DNA of 64,000 nt from Paracentrotus lividus (lineage: Eukaryota; Echinodermata; Echinoidea; Camarodonta; Echinidae), in NCBI GenBank assembly GCA_940671915.1, contig CALNVZ010002100.1:4432720-4496719 (forward strand), read 5' to 3'. Below are positions 1-14,330 of this stretch, in pieces. The notes under the pieces are model-generated. The model saw only the letters and a list, made by a program, of their open reading frames with translations. It ran no database searches and had not been told where the DNA came from. Every line of letters starts with the position of its first letter. Position 1 is the first letter of the stretch. A program made the position numbers and the translations under genes.

Positions 1-3000
1 GGACTCTATATATGATACTCAACGATTTCACAAATAGTACTTGAACATTGTGATGTCACGAGACGGTCAGCAGCATGCTGTCTGCTCTGACGTTGACGAT
101 TGGCGCATCTCCAATACGTCATTTTCCTTCATGTATACAAGTACTCCTAAGAGAGATTAAAATACAAACAATTTGGACAAACTGTCTATTGAAATCCCAA
201 TGGATTGAAACCTGTGATGTAGTTTCTAAAGACCTTCTGGATTTGAAAAAAAAGTTAGATGTGAGAATAATGTTAAATAACGCTGTTACAAAATAAATTA
301 AAACAAAAGGGGAGAGGAGATTTGGTGCAATTTGGAAAGTTTGGAAATCTACACCTGAATGTGGATGACGATGAACCTGTTAAAGCTTCGTTGTTTCCAA
401 CGACACTAGAAAATTTGACGTTATAACGTCGGGATGAATAAGTGGTAATTCGAGTAGGAAATATTTGGTACCACGAACGCGTCACCATAAGCATAACAAC
501 ACAATGACCATGATGACGTCTGAACGAGATAGGATACATATAGCATTATTTAAAAGGAAAAGGGATATTATTATTATGTAAGGAAATTCCTTGTGATTCT
601 TCAAATCATCTCTAAGAGCGACCCAGTTTAAAACCAAACATGCCAAGGAAGTGTGCGGTCTTAGACTTCACGCTGAGGATGGAAGTTCAATATTAACCCA
701 ATTTTCCCTTCAAGTATTTCATCCCACACCAACGTGTCTGCAGGAGACTGCTTGGTTGCAAGTTATTTATATTTCGAACATATATACTTCTCGGAAAAGC
801 CACAACATTATTTATCACTGAGTATTTTCAAAGTATTATTGTGGATAACCATTAATTTCTTTTATAATGTTACTCTAACTTTATTTTCTTTTTATTATAT
901 TTGAATACTATACTAACGTATCTGTGATGTGTATGTTCATGACATGGGGAAAACAAGAGTGTATCGTCGTGACGTCAGCTTGGCCTTTTTTAAACTTTCC
1001 ATGTGATACATTTAGCAAGCCATGCATACATTCATATGCAGGTATTATGCGAATGATACATGGCGTCACGAGATCAGCCAAATTGGTTGCCATTGTTTTC
1101 ATGATGCGCAATGATGCCTGTCTTCATGGAGAGAACAGCAAGGTTACACATAGCGATTTACGCTAATTATAATTTTCAGGCCTGGGATTTTTGTCTTATG
1201 ATGTATAATATAAGCCCAATATTAGAAGACCAAGCCCTTTTCCTCTTCTTTGACAAGAGCACCATTTTCATTTGTATTGAAAGTCCTATACCCACATGTC
1301 ATTGATATAATCGCCGAATTATAGAAGTAGAGTTAGTTTGTGTTTATTATGTTTTATTATACCACAGAAAGCGAGATAAACACAAACACTAAAACCCGAG
1401 CTGTATAACATTGGGCATGAAATTAATGGTGATGTAACTGTAAACTGTATTCCCTTAAAATTCCTTTAATCTTCTTGACTTGAATGATATGCTAAATCAT
1501 GAAAATAGAAATAAGAAATAATTGAATTCATCGCCAACTATCTTGCCTGTCAATCTTTGAACTTCCCCCTTCGTGTCTGCAAGGCATTTTTTTATATTTA
1601 TATATATTTATATAAACAATATTTTGGGAAGATTTCCTTAAAGATAATATTAAAAGATGACTATGCATATTCATACTAAATTACCGGACTAGGGGGACAT
1701 TAGCAGCGACCGGCCTTATGATAGTATGTCCTTAGTTTTTTCACTTCGGTTTTTATACCAAAGGAGAATACCGGAAATAGGCCAAGTTTAGTCTGATGAT
1801 TGATGAATAAAAGAACATTAAGGTTGAACCGTGACTTCTTTTTCCTGACATCAATTAAGGATTGGTTATTTATCTGACGTACCGGCCGGTCAATAATTCC
1901 CTTGCCAGGAGTGTGAAATGATCATGGTTACTGTAGGGTGTAGAGTAACCTCAAACGTCACAAACAACCGTCATAATATGACCACTGTTTGAATAAACTA
2001 ATTAAGTATTTCCCTTTGCTATAATGCAGCTTATTTTACTCTTCCAAAATGTGGATAACCACCACACAGAATTGAAGAATAAAGGTGGTGTCATTTCCCC
2101 CTTTCGCCATGACGAGGAAATAATATAATTTTTTGTTTTGTTATGAATAAACTGCATTCTCTATTCGGCAAACATGCAAAAGAAAGTCAACCACTTGATA
2201 TTGTGTCCGTAGTTCTGTGCTATTTTGACTCAAGACTGAGTTTGTTCCATTTTAATAAATTTAACTCCATTTATTATACCTTACTCGAGGAATCTCACCC
2301 TATTTAAACTTTAGGTTGACGATTTTTCTTGAGATACGTGGAGTTTGTAGAAACATATAACATTACAAAATATATGCATGTTAGGGACATCTAGACAGGA
2401 AATTATTGTTGTTTAACCCCCGATTAAAGCTATATGTTCCAAAACAGGTTGTTCCCTCTGTTACCCTGCTGAAGTGTAACCATAATCCCTTTTATGAGAT
2501 ACTTTCCTTTTTAATTATTCGTAAAATCAATGCTTCCTAACATCAATTATTAGAATAACTGATAGAAAATACCACAAGGCTATCATTATAGTTACCCTTG
2601 ACTATGAGAATAACCACTTATCATTGGTTATTAAAGATTTAAGTGGTAAGTCCTCACGTCATGCGGTGTTTTAAAAGGACCGAACCCACTGTCTCAAACC
2701 CATTTTCTTGCTTTAAAACCAATTAAGTCACCATGGTTGTGCGTACAATTTACAGGACACTTTACTTCGTGTTGGCACAACACCGACTTTGGGAGATATA
2801 TTTTGTGGGTGTGTGAACGGTTTGTCAGATATTTTGTGGAAGTGATTAGACTTCCGAAGAAGTTCCACTTACACTGATTTCATTTAATTCTTTCCTGTAG
2901 CCTCTCAGGCAACGCGATTAACTTTCTCTGGCTATCACTTGGACGCTCATTGGAAATGAGTTACCCTCAAGTATACTTCCAGATAAAATACGTTGAAATT

Positions 3001-5100
3001 CGTCATTAAAAGGAATAAAAAGGGTGCGAATCTACATGTCAATAGAAATTAGCAAGATCCAGCATATACAAGTAAATAAGTCTCAGAGTAAATATATCAA
3101 GTTTTATTATAAACTACAAATGCAATTTTAACTTGTTAATCTGTTTACGCTAGTCAGTGTCCTAATCCTGACTTTGTAATTGCATAGATAACTTTATTTA
3201 CTTCAGGAATTTTTGTTATTGTCATCAATAATCCTTGACCTAACACACGTTATCCCTATATATCTGTTTGTATGCTGGATAGAGATTTAATTATGGGTAA
3301 GATTAGCGGTATGATGAGACGGTGATGGGTGTTAGGGTGTTGTATTTAGCACAAATTTATAGAAATCGGCTTTCTTAAACTTCTCGACAAGAGATATGTA
3401 AAACATATATTATAAAAGAAAGATGAGCTTCAATACTATTGTATAGTTTGAAGTGAAAAGCTATATTCCTAATCGCAAAGTAGACCGAACCGTTTTATAC
3501 ATACCTACATAGAGACATCACTAAATAATAATGTATACAATCTGATCAGCATGTTTGCTCGATTCATTATTCTCAATTTATTCGCAGTATTGGTGTTTTT
3601 CGGTTAAATGAATGTCAAAGTTTATGTTTCAATATGCATAATCTCCTAAAAAAGGCGAGAACAATTGGCTCCATTAACGTTACATTTGTGTTATTGTTGT
3701 GGTTTCCAAACGTTTACATTTAGTTAATCATCAACATAATTTAAGTTGATAATATCATCTGAACAAGGCCTTTAATAATTCCTATGTGATTCTAATTGGT
3801 GAACATGACCGTGTTGAATCAAGTGCTTCAATGTACATCAGCGATGCAACCAGACTGTGTTTCAATCCTGACTATATTATTTGACGTTTTCAGGCTAAGG
3901 TTGCTTGCCTAAAAAAAAAATCAGTTATCATCAGGGTCTGAAGTATAATACTGTAGACAACAAGAAGATGGACTAGGATTAGGTCAAGACTCAATACCTT
4001 ATGTCAAAAAGCCAAATCGAAGTCTGCACTTACAGCCTACACCGCGTGCAGGTGAAGGCAAGGATAATTTGGTTGTCAGATATTCCTAACACTGGAACGA
4101 GGATGTCGAGAGAGTAGTGCTTAATACATGTAAGCAAAGCAACCTGAGAGGATAAACCTCGTTATCACGTGTGTAAATACACGAGCGTCTAGGCTTGGGA
4201 CTGAAGCGAAGGTCATGTGTCAAAACATGTAATAACATTAATCAATGATCACCGCTTAACATACCAACCTTTTTAGACACAGATAATGCTCCAGGTATAC
4301 GAGCTACGAGATAAGAATGTATGCTCTTCTATTGCGCATCAAGATCGGGTCAAAACTACTTCAGTAGACGTAAAGTTAGTGTGACTGTTCTGAAGTAATA
4401 CCTTTTCATAGTATTATAGTTATAAAATCTTTTTCTTAAAATGAATTATTCAGTAGGGTTATTGTGATGTGAACATTGTTCATACTCTATTTTTCTATTC
4501 TTGAGACGGGAGGATTACCATAATCATTAATGGTGGAAAAAAGGCGCCATTTCTGGTTAATGTTGTCCATTCCCTATCAGTGTGATAGTATGAGATTTCC
4601 AACAGTGTGAACGGGACCAATGTATAAACACAGGGATTCATTACCTAACAGGGCAGTGTGTCTATCACTGCATCAAATCTGCAAATATTTTGATTATTTT
4701 ACCTCGTTAAAGGAGATAGATGTCAATACAATGACCCAGTAGTGTGCTTGTGTTTTCGGTCATCGGATAGGACTGCAGGCAAATATGGGTAAATATTGTT
4801 TCACCTTCTCAGGGTTCTTTCGTGTGAGTTTGGTGGAACACCCACATTGATATAGATTCATACAGAGATAACCATATACATGCCATGTTTGACTTATCCT
4901 TGTACAGTCAAATGATTGGTTTGGAGAACAAAGACGTGTTTTGTCGTAATTGGCTTGTAATTAGTTTAATTTTAATTAGAGAAAATTTCCGTTTCTTTTT
5001 AATATGTACTCTATAAAAATGAAAACGGAAATTTACGTGAGAAATCTGTAACATATTAACACTCATAATTTATAAAACGCCATTTCCCCCTTTTTTCTCT
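1..5100. other. Intergenic, no gene recognised
   Basis: I see no exon with a recognisable domain on either strand. The open frames here are under 90 codons, have no family signature and overlap each other on opposite strands. One short perfect hairpin (aaatttccgttt and its complement) lies near 4984-5033. The base composition is uniformly AT-rich. Confidence 0.5.
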
Positions 5101-5125
5101 TTACTCTTTCCATTTCACTCGATGT

Positions 5126-5129
<4 letters not shown>

Positions 5130-5163
<34 letters not shown>

Positions 5164-5248
5164 ACACAAATAAATAAATAAATATATAAATAAATAAATA
5201 AGTAAATAAATAAATATATAAATAAATAAATAAATAAATAAATAAAAA
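5130..5248. repeat. Compound microsatellite (CA)n then (TAAA)n
   Basis: About 28 bases of CA repeat are followed by roughly 80 bases of TAAA repeats with scattered changes. No coding content. Confidence 0.95.
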
Positions 5249-5684
5249 CAGTGTCGTGTTTATGTTCTAGCTTGAATTCATTTAATTTCACTTTTATGCT
5301 TTATAGTCCTTTATTCCTCTTATTCCTATCTTTTAAAGAAAACAGTCTGGCAGAAAGGTATACCTACAACATTTCTAATGAGGCTTACTGCATGGTGTTA
5401 CCATAAACCTTTAATGACGAATCATAATCATGAATAGGCCTATATACTTGAAAACGGAAAGTATTTATCTGACAGTATCAAAATGAAAGAAAAATGCACA
5501 TGGGGCCAAAATATTATCCTTTTTGCATTATACCCTGTTTACCGAGATGAAATTTACTTTATATTACTGTCCTGGATATTAAAACAGATCACGTGATTCA
5601 TCATCTTATTTGGAAATGTTTTTTAACCTTCCCATTTGGCAAACATTGTAGATTTTCGCACTCTGAACAAAGAATACCCTGATA

Positions 5685-6205
5685 TGTCCACGGTTGTACA
5701 AACCAAAGTATACCACCGTGATCATCATGATGAGGTATATGCAGGTGGTTTGAACGGTTACCCTGAGAATTATGGAGATATTGACCCTAATGTTAAAGGT
5801 TCAATGTTATTCGCAATCATGCATTGATGGGGGACAAAATGTTGACAAATTGATTTTTCAAAAGGCCGCGATGTCACTACACTTGACTGTTCATGAAGAT
5901 AAATCCCCCTGGGCAAAATCATACTCTACGCTTTAAACAAACCGGGTTTTTGTCCACGGTCATATTAACCAAAATATATCACCATGATCATGATGAGGTG
6001 AATGCAGGTGGTTTGAACGGTTACCCTGAGAATCATGGTGATATTGACCCTAATGTTAAAGGTTCAATGTTACTTGCAATCATTGATCATGTTGATGGTG
6101 GACAAAATGTTGATAAATTGATTTTAAAAGGCCGAGATGTCACTACACTTGACTGTTCATGAAGGTGAATCTCCCTGGCCAAATCATGTTCTTAGCTTTA
6201 AACAT
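5685..6205 (+). repeat. Tandem duplication of about 266 bp carrying a conserved open frame
   Basis: Two head-to-tail copies begin at about 5685 and 5951, each starting with tgtccacggt. Both keep the same reading frame around the words GGLNGYPEN, GDIDPNVKGSM and DEV. The first copy has lost a few bases near 5815 and stops at MH. The second copy runs on through DHVDGGQNVDKL to a stop near 6162. The family is not recognised. The conserved frame could come from a transposon ORF or from a duplicated exon; no splice sites clearly flank it. Confidence 0.6.
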
Positions 6206-6216
6206 ATTAAACAATT

Positions 6217-9200
6217 ATACAGTCTGTGTAAAAAAAAATGGTACAGTCGGGGAAAAATTCATTTAGGTGTGAAATCTTTTCATATAATGTGTGTTTGTGG
6301 TACCAAATTAAAGCCAAAAGATTTTTCTTGTTGATGCGCTTTGTCCTGTATAATTTGCTTTCGTAAAACAAAAGTTATGCTAAGTTTTGTGCGACGAGGA
6401 ACAAATCGAAATTACGCACTTCTATTGTTCTGGAGCGCTGAATTCACGGTCATTATGCGAAATCGTACACAAAGGCATGGGACGGCGTGCGAAAAATGGA
6501 TTTTTCTTGATTGTAGAAAATTAGTCATAGCTCAAAAAATACTGCACCAAATGTGATGAAAAAAATTACAGAAGAAAAAGTGATATTCCTGCTTTATGAA
6601 AATAACAAACAATACCACGTTGATATTAACCTTCAAACTATAAAAAAATGTTTTCCAACTGTACCATTTTATTTGACACAGACTGTATTACGAGTGAAGT
6701 TTTTGCGGTCATTGCAGCACCATTTGCAATTGAAAAGTCATAAAAGTAGGTATATCGTGTGATAAATGGGTAGATTCGAGTAGAATTACATTCAAAACGA
6801 TATAGGTTCTTAATTTCGTTTCCGCATTTCTCGGTAATCTATGGTTATGATAATTCGATAGTGCACGAATGTAGCCTGTATGCAACCTCTATACCTATTG
6901 TCCTGATTGAATCATTTGACAATAATGTTGTACCCTAGAAGAAGGCCTCGGGGCTACGGAAGTAGAGGATAGTTCAATACTGATCGTCAAGGGGATAGGA
7001 GTACTATTCTTTAGTTTCTTTGACACCAATCATGTACTATCGTTACGGGGGAAATCCCTGCTTTGAGCGAAAGTTATTCCCCATGAGTAGTGGGATATCC
7101 TGGAAAAGAAACAGTAGGAAAAGCAGCAGAGATTCATAGATGAAAGTTTGATGCTGATGAAGACTGACAGATATGAGAAGTCATATACTAGGGTCAGGTT
7201 GGAGGGGAGAAGAGAGAGAGAGAGAGAGAGATGAGGCAGGTATAAAGATGGGACAAAAAATTCATATTTCATCAAAGATAACATGAGATTAAGGTCATGA
7301 TAATTACCCTTTAACATGAACTTGGCATGACACTCATTGAAGTTTTAGATAAAGAAATAACCGAACAGCATGAAAGTTAGTGTGGTCTTGGTTTCAAGTT
7401 TGTATCAACATTTCTGGGTAAACATACAGGTGTTTTGTATATTGAAGACGTTTATTTGTTCTGCGATGTTGGTGACAAGAAGTAACATTGTGCGATGTTT
7501 TCTAACTTACCACCACCTGTCATTCATGTACGTGTTATCATTTATATGGTACCTGGTATATAAAGGTGAGAATAATACACCGTTGGACTGCTGGTACAAT
7601 GCGTCAAACATCAAGCTTTTCCCAGGACGGAAATCCATGATGACAGTTTGCCAGTCTCTAGAGATTGGGTGAAATTTGTTGTCTCATTTCACGAATCCCC
7701 AATAGAATTACAAGTCGTCTCTAGAAAGCAAAGTTAACATTTTTAGTAAGTAAAGTGCTTTAAAAATGTGTTTTCTGTCCCTATAATGCTTGTTATAGTA
7801 TGATGTACACCTGATGTAACAACTCTGGTTTACATTTACAGAACGACACAATCTGGGTCACTGAATCTTGATGCACTTTTGCGTTCCTTCCCAAGAGTTT
7901 TAACTACATTCACATTCCTAGGTATGGAATCAGTCCCTACCTGTGCCATTAAGATCCCTTAAGAACCTTTATCATCAAATCAGGACGGAAGATAAGGGAG
8001 CACATGAACTTCCGACATGATTCAAGGCAAGAACCTGTGGGAAATCACCCTTAACCATTTTAACGAGATCTGCATGTACATCCTTCACCTATCTCTAGCC
8101 ATTAACAGCATGAACAGTAACTTCTGCTTTTTGTGACTTCATGTGATTTCAAATGGGTGAGAACAATTGGAATTAAAAATCTTAACGAATCAGTTGTTCA
8201 CAAAACCATAGAGTAATTCTTTCCTCAATGACAAAACAGTTCCATCACGATTATAATGCATATTTGGATTCACGTAATTACCTTCCTTACTTTGGTGTTT
8301 AAATCTATAAACTTATAGCTTCTTACTCTTCACTCTTTTCCAGGTAACCTCCGGGTTATTTTTAGGATTCTGTATTTTCCTTCCAGTGTTTGTCACCAGC
8401 TTTCACCTTATCCCAAGTTTCCGCCGAAGCTTAGTATCTTGAAGAAAAACCGATGTCATGCATGTCATATCTTGTTACACATTTACCCATCTCTCCCTCT
8501 TTTTTTTAAAATACATAATTTATAATAAGTATACCCAATGTACCATGATCCATCTTTCCTTTCATGTCAATCCCTATAATCCCTACATGAGGTGTGCTGT
8601 ATAGTACAATTTACAAATACTAAATGAACGGGAAAGGGTTTTTTTATAAATAAGAATTCAAAGTAATCTCCCATAAAAATGGAAAAGTACGGAAGGTACG
8701 GTGTAAATGAATATGTGAGAAGAAATATAGGCCGACGTGACATAGAACTCTATATCTAAGGATTTTTTGTTGGTATATTCAGCATTGGGTTTATGCACAG
8801 ATCATATTTACTCCATAACTTTTCCCTCATTTTAGTTTCATAAAATTCCCCTGGCACTTATTTCACCTTCAAACAAATATGTAATTCCCTCATGAAATAA
8901 ATATAGCTCATTCAATCATCTCTTTTTTGGTATCATTAGCATATATCATGATGCAGCTATTGTTCCATGGACATAATCAAAAATCGTATATACCATATTG
9001 TTGTGTTGTTAATTTAACCTAACCAAAGTCATGTCGTATCTTCATAACTTATGTTAACTGCTGAGTTTTGGTTTATACTGGGATAAAAATAGAGGTTATA
9101 TCATGAAGTAAACATGAGGATAAATCGGCTTTTTATCAGGTAAATTTGAAAAAACTTGGAAACTCGTCGACTGAATTGACTGTTTTCGCTCCATATAAGG

Positions 9201-11000
9201 ACTCTGCTAGCAAACCAGGTCTCTGACCGTTGCTGCGGAAGCGAACTATATAAAGACATAAGTCAATATTTGGGCTTATTATTTTAATTTAAACTACACA
9301 CCCTTTTTTAATTCTTAGAAGTCGATGTTAGTTTTATGTCTTATTATTCATCATTTTGTATTGAGGAAATATATACGGTCGATTAGATGGCATGATGGAA
9401 ACCTTTCAGGAAGGAACATTACTATGGCAACTCATGTGTAAATTATTGTGTTAACAGCTTGGGATCATCATGACCATTACTGAGTCACTTTTCTGGCAAA
9501 TGTTTCATGTTTACCGGATTTTATGTGATGAAATTGCAGTAATACAAACCTTTTGTATGTCACCATATTGTCACTCCGTTTCCCTACCCACATGACCTAA
9601 TGAATTATGTAATGCCTATTCTTGGGGTGTTTGTGTGAAATAAAAATATTATTCTACTGTGATTATTGCTTAGTAACCATATAATTTCCTTTTCTCTTTA
9701 TTACAATTTCTCTTTCTGTAATATTTATATGTCATTTGAATGTCGGTGTTATTAATTGTTTAAAATAAAAAATTAAATTCAAGTGAGGATAAATTTCACA
9801 TACGCCTGCATGCAGCGAACATATCACACATGAACATGGGAATTATGGCATGTAACCCCTTCGCCCGACTGACGACAATTTCCATGTCAAAACCAATGTA
9901 TAATCACCACCTAGGGGGTGAGGAAATATTCAAACGATTTTTCCTCCCTCAAACGATTTCCATTTCTAAGTTTGTACTGAATTGGGAACCGAAATATTTT
10001 CACGGTTTCGGGAAAAATGTTTTCGTAGGTTTTTAGCCCTTGATTCAGGCTTATTTACATAGTTTGAACCGGAGTGTGTTTAACTCAACGGGTGACCGTC
10101 TTTATATCTTACACCGAAAAGAAATCCCCTGAAAGCAATTATGAAGATCATTCTGAAGGTTCAAATTTGATATGTTGACATAACCCATATGAGGGAGGAA
10201 ATATGGCATAGAATGACACGTGTGAAGACAAATATAGAAAGAGACTCTCCCAAATTTATATTGGAGGTCTTCTTGATATGAAAATGGAGTTTGTTACTGC
10301 TTCGAATTATGATTATTGATTTTACATAATTATGTCATGTATATGTTACTTCGGCTTTCTTCAAATGCTAGAATGAGATCAATATTTTTATTATTAAATG
10401 TATAATGTGTTCATTATTTGCCAATTTCTAAGACGGTAACAGGTGGTAGACTGGTAGGGGTAGAGAAGGAGCGTTAGTGGCCCCCTTCAAGGCCCGGAAA
10501 TTGGATTTTATAAGGCATTATAACAGGCTTATACAAAATTTATTATTGTATAATGAAAATGATCAATTTGTCATTTATTCGCGTATTTTATCATTTTGAA
10601 CCTAACTAGAACACGAACAGTGTGTGGCCATGATTAATTTGCAGCAATCATGAGAATTTTCATGTTGCGAAAAAAAAAACCTCCGTTCTCCTGCGGCGTA
10701 AGTGAAACATTAAAAGTAAATATAAAGTTTTATTTCAAAATTATTTCTATTTCAATATCACAGTATGTCAATGTTTCATATATCTATGCATCTGTTCACT
10801 GTGATATTTCATACACCTTTGCCCAGGGGCTAGTCCGCCGACGGGATACCACCTATTTCCTACACGTCATGATCAAGAACAATACCGCAAACCTAAAACG
10901 AGTACAACCCCTTTCCGAATTGCTACGAATAGCAACATTTTGGCGCTCCTTTCTTCCTAGCATGTTCCTCCTGAAGCTTTAGATACTCAAGATTCAAGAC
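6217..11000. other. Intergenic, no gene recognised
   Basis: Only short overlapping open frames occur here, none with a domain signature, signal peptide plus cysteine pattern, or convincing splice borders. A GA microsatellite lies at 7208-7231. Confidence 0.5.
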
Positions 11001-11017
11001 TCAACTCGAGGGCGTAT

Positions 11018-11145
11018 GGAGATGGGGAGGGAGAGAGAGAGAGGGGAAAAAAAGATAAAGAGAGAAATAAAGAAAGAAAGAAAGAAAGAGAGTAACAAGG
11101 GCAGGCGTATTTGGAAAGAAAGGAAGAGAGGGAAAAAAATTATAC
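11018..11145. repeat. Purine-rich simple repeat (GA, AAAG)
   Basis: GA and AAAG runs on the plus strand with interruptions. The open frame on the opposite strand is a low-complexity artefact. Confidence 0.85.
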
Positions 11146-11848
11146 TACATTTATTATAAAATATCTTTTCCTTTTTTCCCATTTTCTCGTTTACTTGAAA
11201 ATAGTCGAATTCTTCGATTTTGTTCTCTATCATATAATTTCAATTCAATTAAATCTTCAATTTTAGGTTAAAGTGCATATTATTTGATAATTTAAGAATT
11301 ATCTCTGCAATCATACTACAGGTTTCTGATTCGTCGAGGACCCTGGAGGTAGCTTAGCCCTATTCTGTAGTCCCAGACGTAAAGTCTCATGTCTAGGAAC
11401 GGAAATGTCTGATTGATCATCAGACAAGAGAGATGGATCTGGCTCCTTCAAAGACTGGACACATTTTGTAACTGAAAACATTCTGTTTCACAAAATCCAT
11501 CTGGTGCATTGTCTGCGTATTGTAAGGAACTGGAATAACTTCCAACCCTCTGGCGTTTCTTGAAATTTTTGTCAATGACATATTGCAGCTTGTCGGTGTA
11601 TTGAATACGTCCTTTGAGCTCGAAATCAGCTGGAAATCATGTTTACTTTCTAGAAATCACGGATTTTGCTATAAATATGACATCAATCTTGTATCCCGCC
11701 CTAAGTTTGAGGCTTCAGAGATGTAGCGAGATTGGTTATTTTGTTACTTTAATTGATTTACCCCTTATCTTCTGTGTTTTCTCTGAACGAACTTTAAGAA
11801 TAAAAGATTATAAAATCAGTATTGAAACAAATAGGCCTATACGGTTCT

Positions 11849-11930
11849 AGGACAACTACCCCTGAACAACTAACTCTACATTTAACGCTAACCCTATTTC
11901 TGGGGGTAAATGTCCAGGGGTAGTTGTTCT
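11849..11930. mobile_element. Short fold-back element, ggacaactacccctg termini
   Basis: The left end ggacaactacccctg is the near-perfect inverted complement of the right end caggggtagttgttct, with about 50 bases between. A diverged relative of the right end occurs at about 51070-51089. It is too short for a transposase, so it is a non-autonomous fold-back or MITE. Confidence 0.7.
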
Positions 11931-12652
11931 GATACGCAAATATAAATGTGTATCTACTCTGTACATTTCAAGTAGATAGACAACAGAGACTAAATTTATA
12001 AATTTGAAACACGATGAAAACATGGTAACTCCAATTTTGAAATAAAAGTGTGTCGCCTCTACACATGGAATATAACAATAGGGTAAAGAGACTTTCGTTT
12101 CTTGTTGCAATAGAGACAGCAGGTGTAATCAGACATAAACAACCTCGTCATCCAATATGTATATCACGTACTGCTGATAGACAAGGGGTTGTGTTCTATC
12201 AATCTCATTCCAAATCCAACAGCTTTACCTAAATCCACATTGTTTCTTGTTCCAGCACAGATACATAATATGGTAAATGGCCATCTACCTTGCTAGATAC
12301 ATGTGGAAGACATAGATTGCCACCAGTGATGGATATACATCTAAATATAGGATAAGCCTCATGATGGCCACTTACACCGAAAGAAAGAGTTGCTTTTAAC
12401 AGCATGCAGTATGGTAACTTTATGTTATTTCACAATTTCCAATAGGCCTATATCCGGCACACTGTAACATAACGAAAGATTCTTTAACGTGAACTGCCCA
12501 AATAAGCCTACGTATAGGTTTAAAATAAAGGGTTAAAAACCCCACAAAAACTTAAGCAAAAGTTAAATATTTTCCAAATGTTTAGCAATTGATCCGTCTA
12601 GATGTAATTTAAAATTGACTATTCATATAGAGCAAGTCCAAGCTATTTTGCG

Positions 12653-13019
12653 CGGTAACAAACGGGACATNNNNNNNNNNNNNNNNNNNNNNNNNNNNNN
12701 NNNNNNNNNNNNNNNNNNNNNNNNNNNNNNCTTGAAGGTACTAAGAATCTTCAACAAAAACATAAAAATAGTTGAAATAACTCAACTCATAATTAATTTA
12801 TGATCATTTATTCGTCGGTAACAAACGGGACCAGAAAAAAAATGGTGTTTTCAAATTTTGCTTTGTTCAGACATAAACTCTGAATTAAAAAAATAGATCT
12901 AAACTTGCATAATCTTATCCTCTTAAACATGTAATAAACATTGTAAGGACATATTTTAACGTTAATACAACTTCGAGTTTCTGGCAAGGTCAGTTAAAAA
13001 TAGTCAGTAACAACGGGAC
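12653..13019 (+). repeat. Dispersed direct repeat of cggtaacaaacgggac around an assembly gap
   Basis: The word occurs at 12653-12668 and 12816-12831, with a variant at 13006-13019. The first two copies sit on either side of the run of N. A collapsed tandem repeat could explain both the gap and the repeated word. Confidence 0.5.
12671..12730. other. Assembly gap (60 N)
   Basis: A run of 60 undetermined bases marks a scaffold join. The true length is unknown. Confidence 1.
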
Positions 13020-13629
13020 AGGTAAATCACGGGGCATTATTCCCTGTAATATTTTTCAATAAACAATTGTGAAGCCAAGGCGTATGCAAAATTCTTTCGT
13101 TAAAAAAGCTTTCTGATGAAACAGAAGAAACATAATACAAGACACAAGAAAAAACACTTATTTGTTTCATTTCTAAAGTGGGAGGGTGAGTAATAAAATG
13201 CATGATTTTACATCAGCTCAGTAACTTTTGTGACACTATTTCTGAGACCTAATATTTAAGCCTAAAATATGGAAAACTATGTGAAAAGTTCGTAAATTTC
13301 ACCAGATTAGCCAAGATAAATATAAACAGAAAATAATATTTGGTATACTCTATGACAAACATCTTTTTAAATGGTTGCAAATAGTTTTTTAATGCAATTT
13401 AATTATTTTTTTCCATGAATATTAATGACTCTTGTGACGTCATATGACCTTGAAATGACTTTTTGACCTCATTGCATTAAGTTCATTTCATACCCTTTAT
13501 GGTGATATATGACACTTATGTATACCTTTACAAACCCACTGACAACACTTGACAACAAAAATGGTCAAAAAGTCGAAAAATCAACCCACCTCGGAACAAA
13601 TAGCGTGACTTGCCCTATATACTAATAGT

Positions 13630-14320
13630 TACACACACTAGTAGTTAAATACACACACACATCAAAACACACCCTCCCCTCATACAAGCACACAACGCGC
13701 CGCGGATACACACACACACATCCTCACCCACATACACACATACAAACGAAAAAGAGATCACTTGAAAAAAAAAAGTAATGTTACTTTGAAATACATATCT
13801 ACTAATCTTCATATAATCACGACTGCAATTCATCATAATAATTTTTTAAAATGTTTTTGCAATATATTCTACCTTCCTTTGCCACCCCACAGAAATACAA
13901 GAAAAAATTCGTTTCGATAAATCCTTGGCTTTTGATCGGATCATTCGCTCAAAAAATAGAAGAACATTATTCATGTTGTTTACATGTCATTGTACTTTTA
14001 AACATCATGTTCCAAGAATGCGGAGCATGAATGACCTTAACCTCCGAATGATTAAGAAAATGAGGAGAGTATTTAAAATGGAAAAAAAAAACGACTCAGA
14101 CAAAGCAAGAGAGAAGAAAGAAAATATAGAACGAAAAAAAAACATATAGAAAGAGTGAGAGAGAGAGAGAGAGAGAGAGAGGACATAGAGATGGGTGAGA
14201 TGTGTGTGGTTGTGTGTGTGCGTGTGTGTTTGTGTGTTGTGTTTGTGTAAGATGTGTGTGCGTGTGTTTGTGAAGAGAGAAGATATATATAGAGAGAGAG
14301 ATAGAGTAAGAGAGAGAAGC
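13630..14320. repeat. Microsatellite cluster: CA, GA and TG tracts
   Basis: CA-rich stretches lie at 13630-13745, a GA tract at about 14155-14181, and TG/GA tracts at 14200-14310. Open frames here are repeat artefacts. Confidence 0.85.
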
Positions 14321-14330
14321 AATGAGGGGG

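Noticed and set aside
7370-7672. 100-codon open frame with hydrophobic stretches
   Set aside because: No family signature or flanking exons; the hydrophobic content follows from T-rich sequence.
10650-10982. 110-codon open frame on the plus strand
   Set aside because: There is no recognisable domain, splice context or promoter, and length alone is not enough in AT-rich DNA.
14005-14322. 105-codon open frame on the minus strand
   Set aside because: It translates GA and TG microsatellites into Ser/Leu and His/Thr runs.
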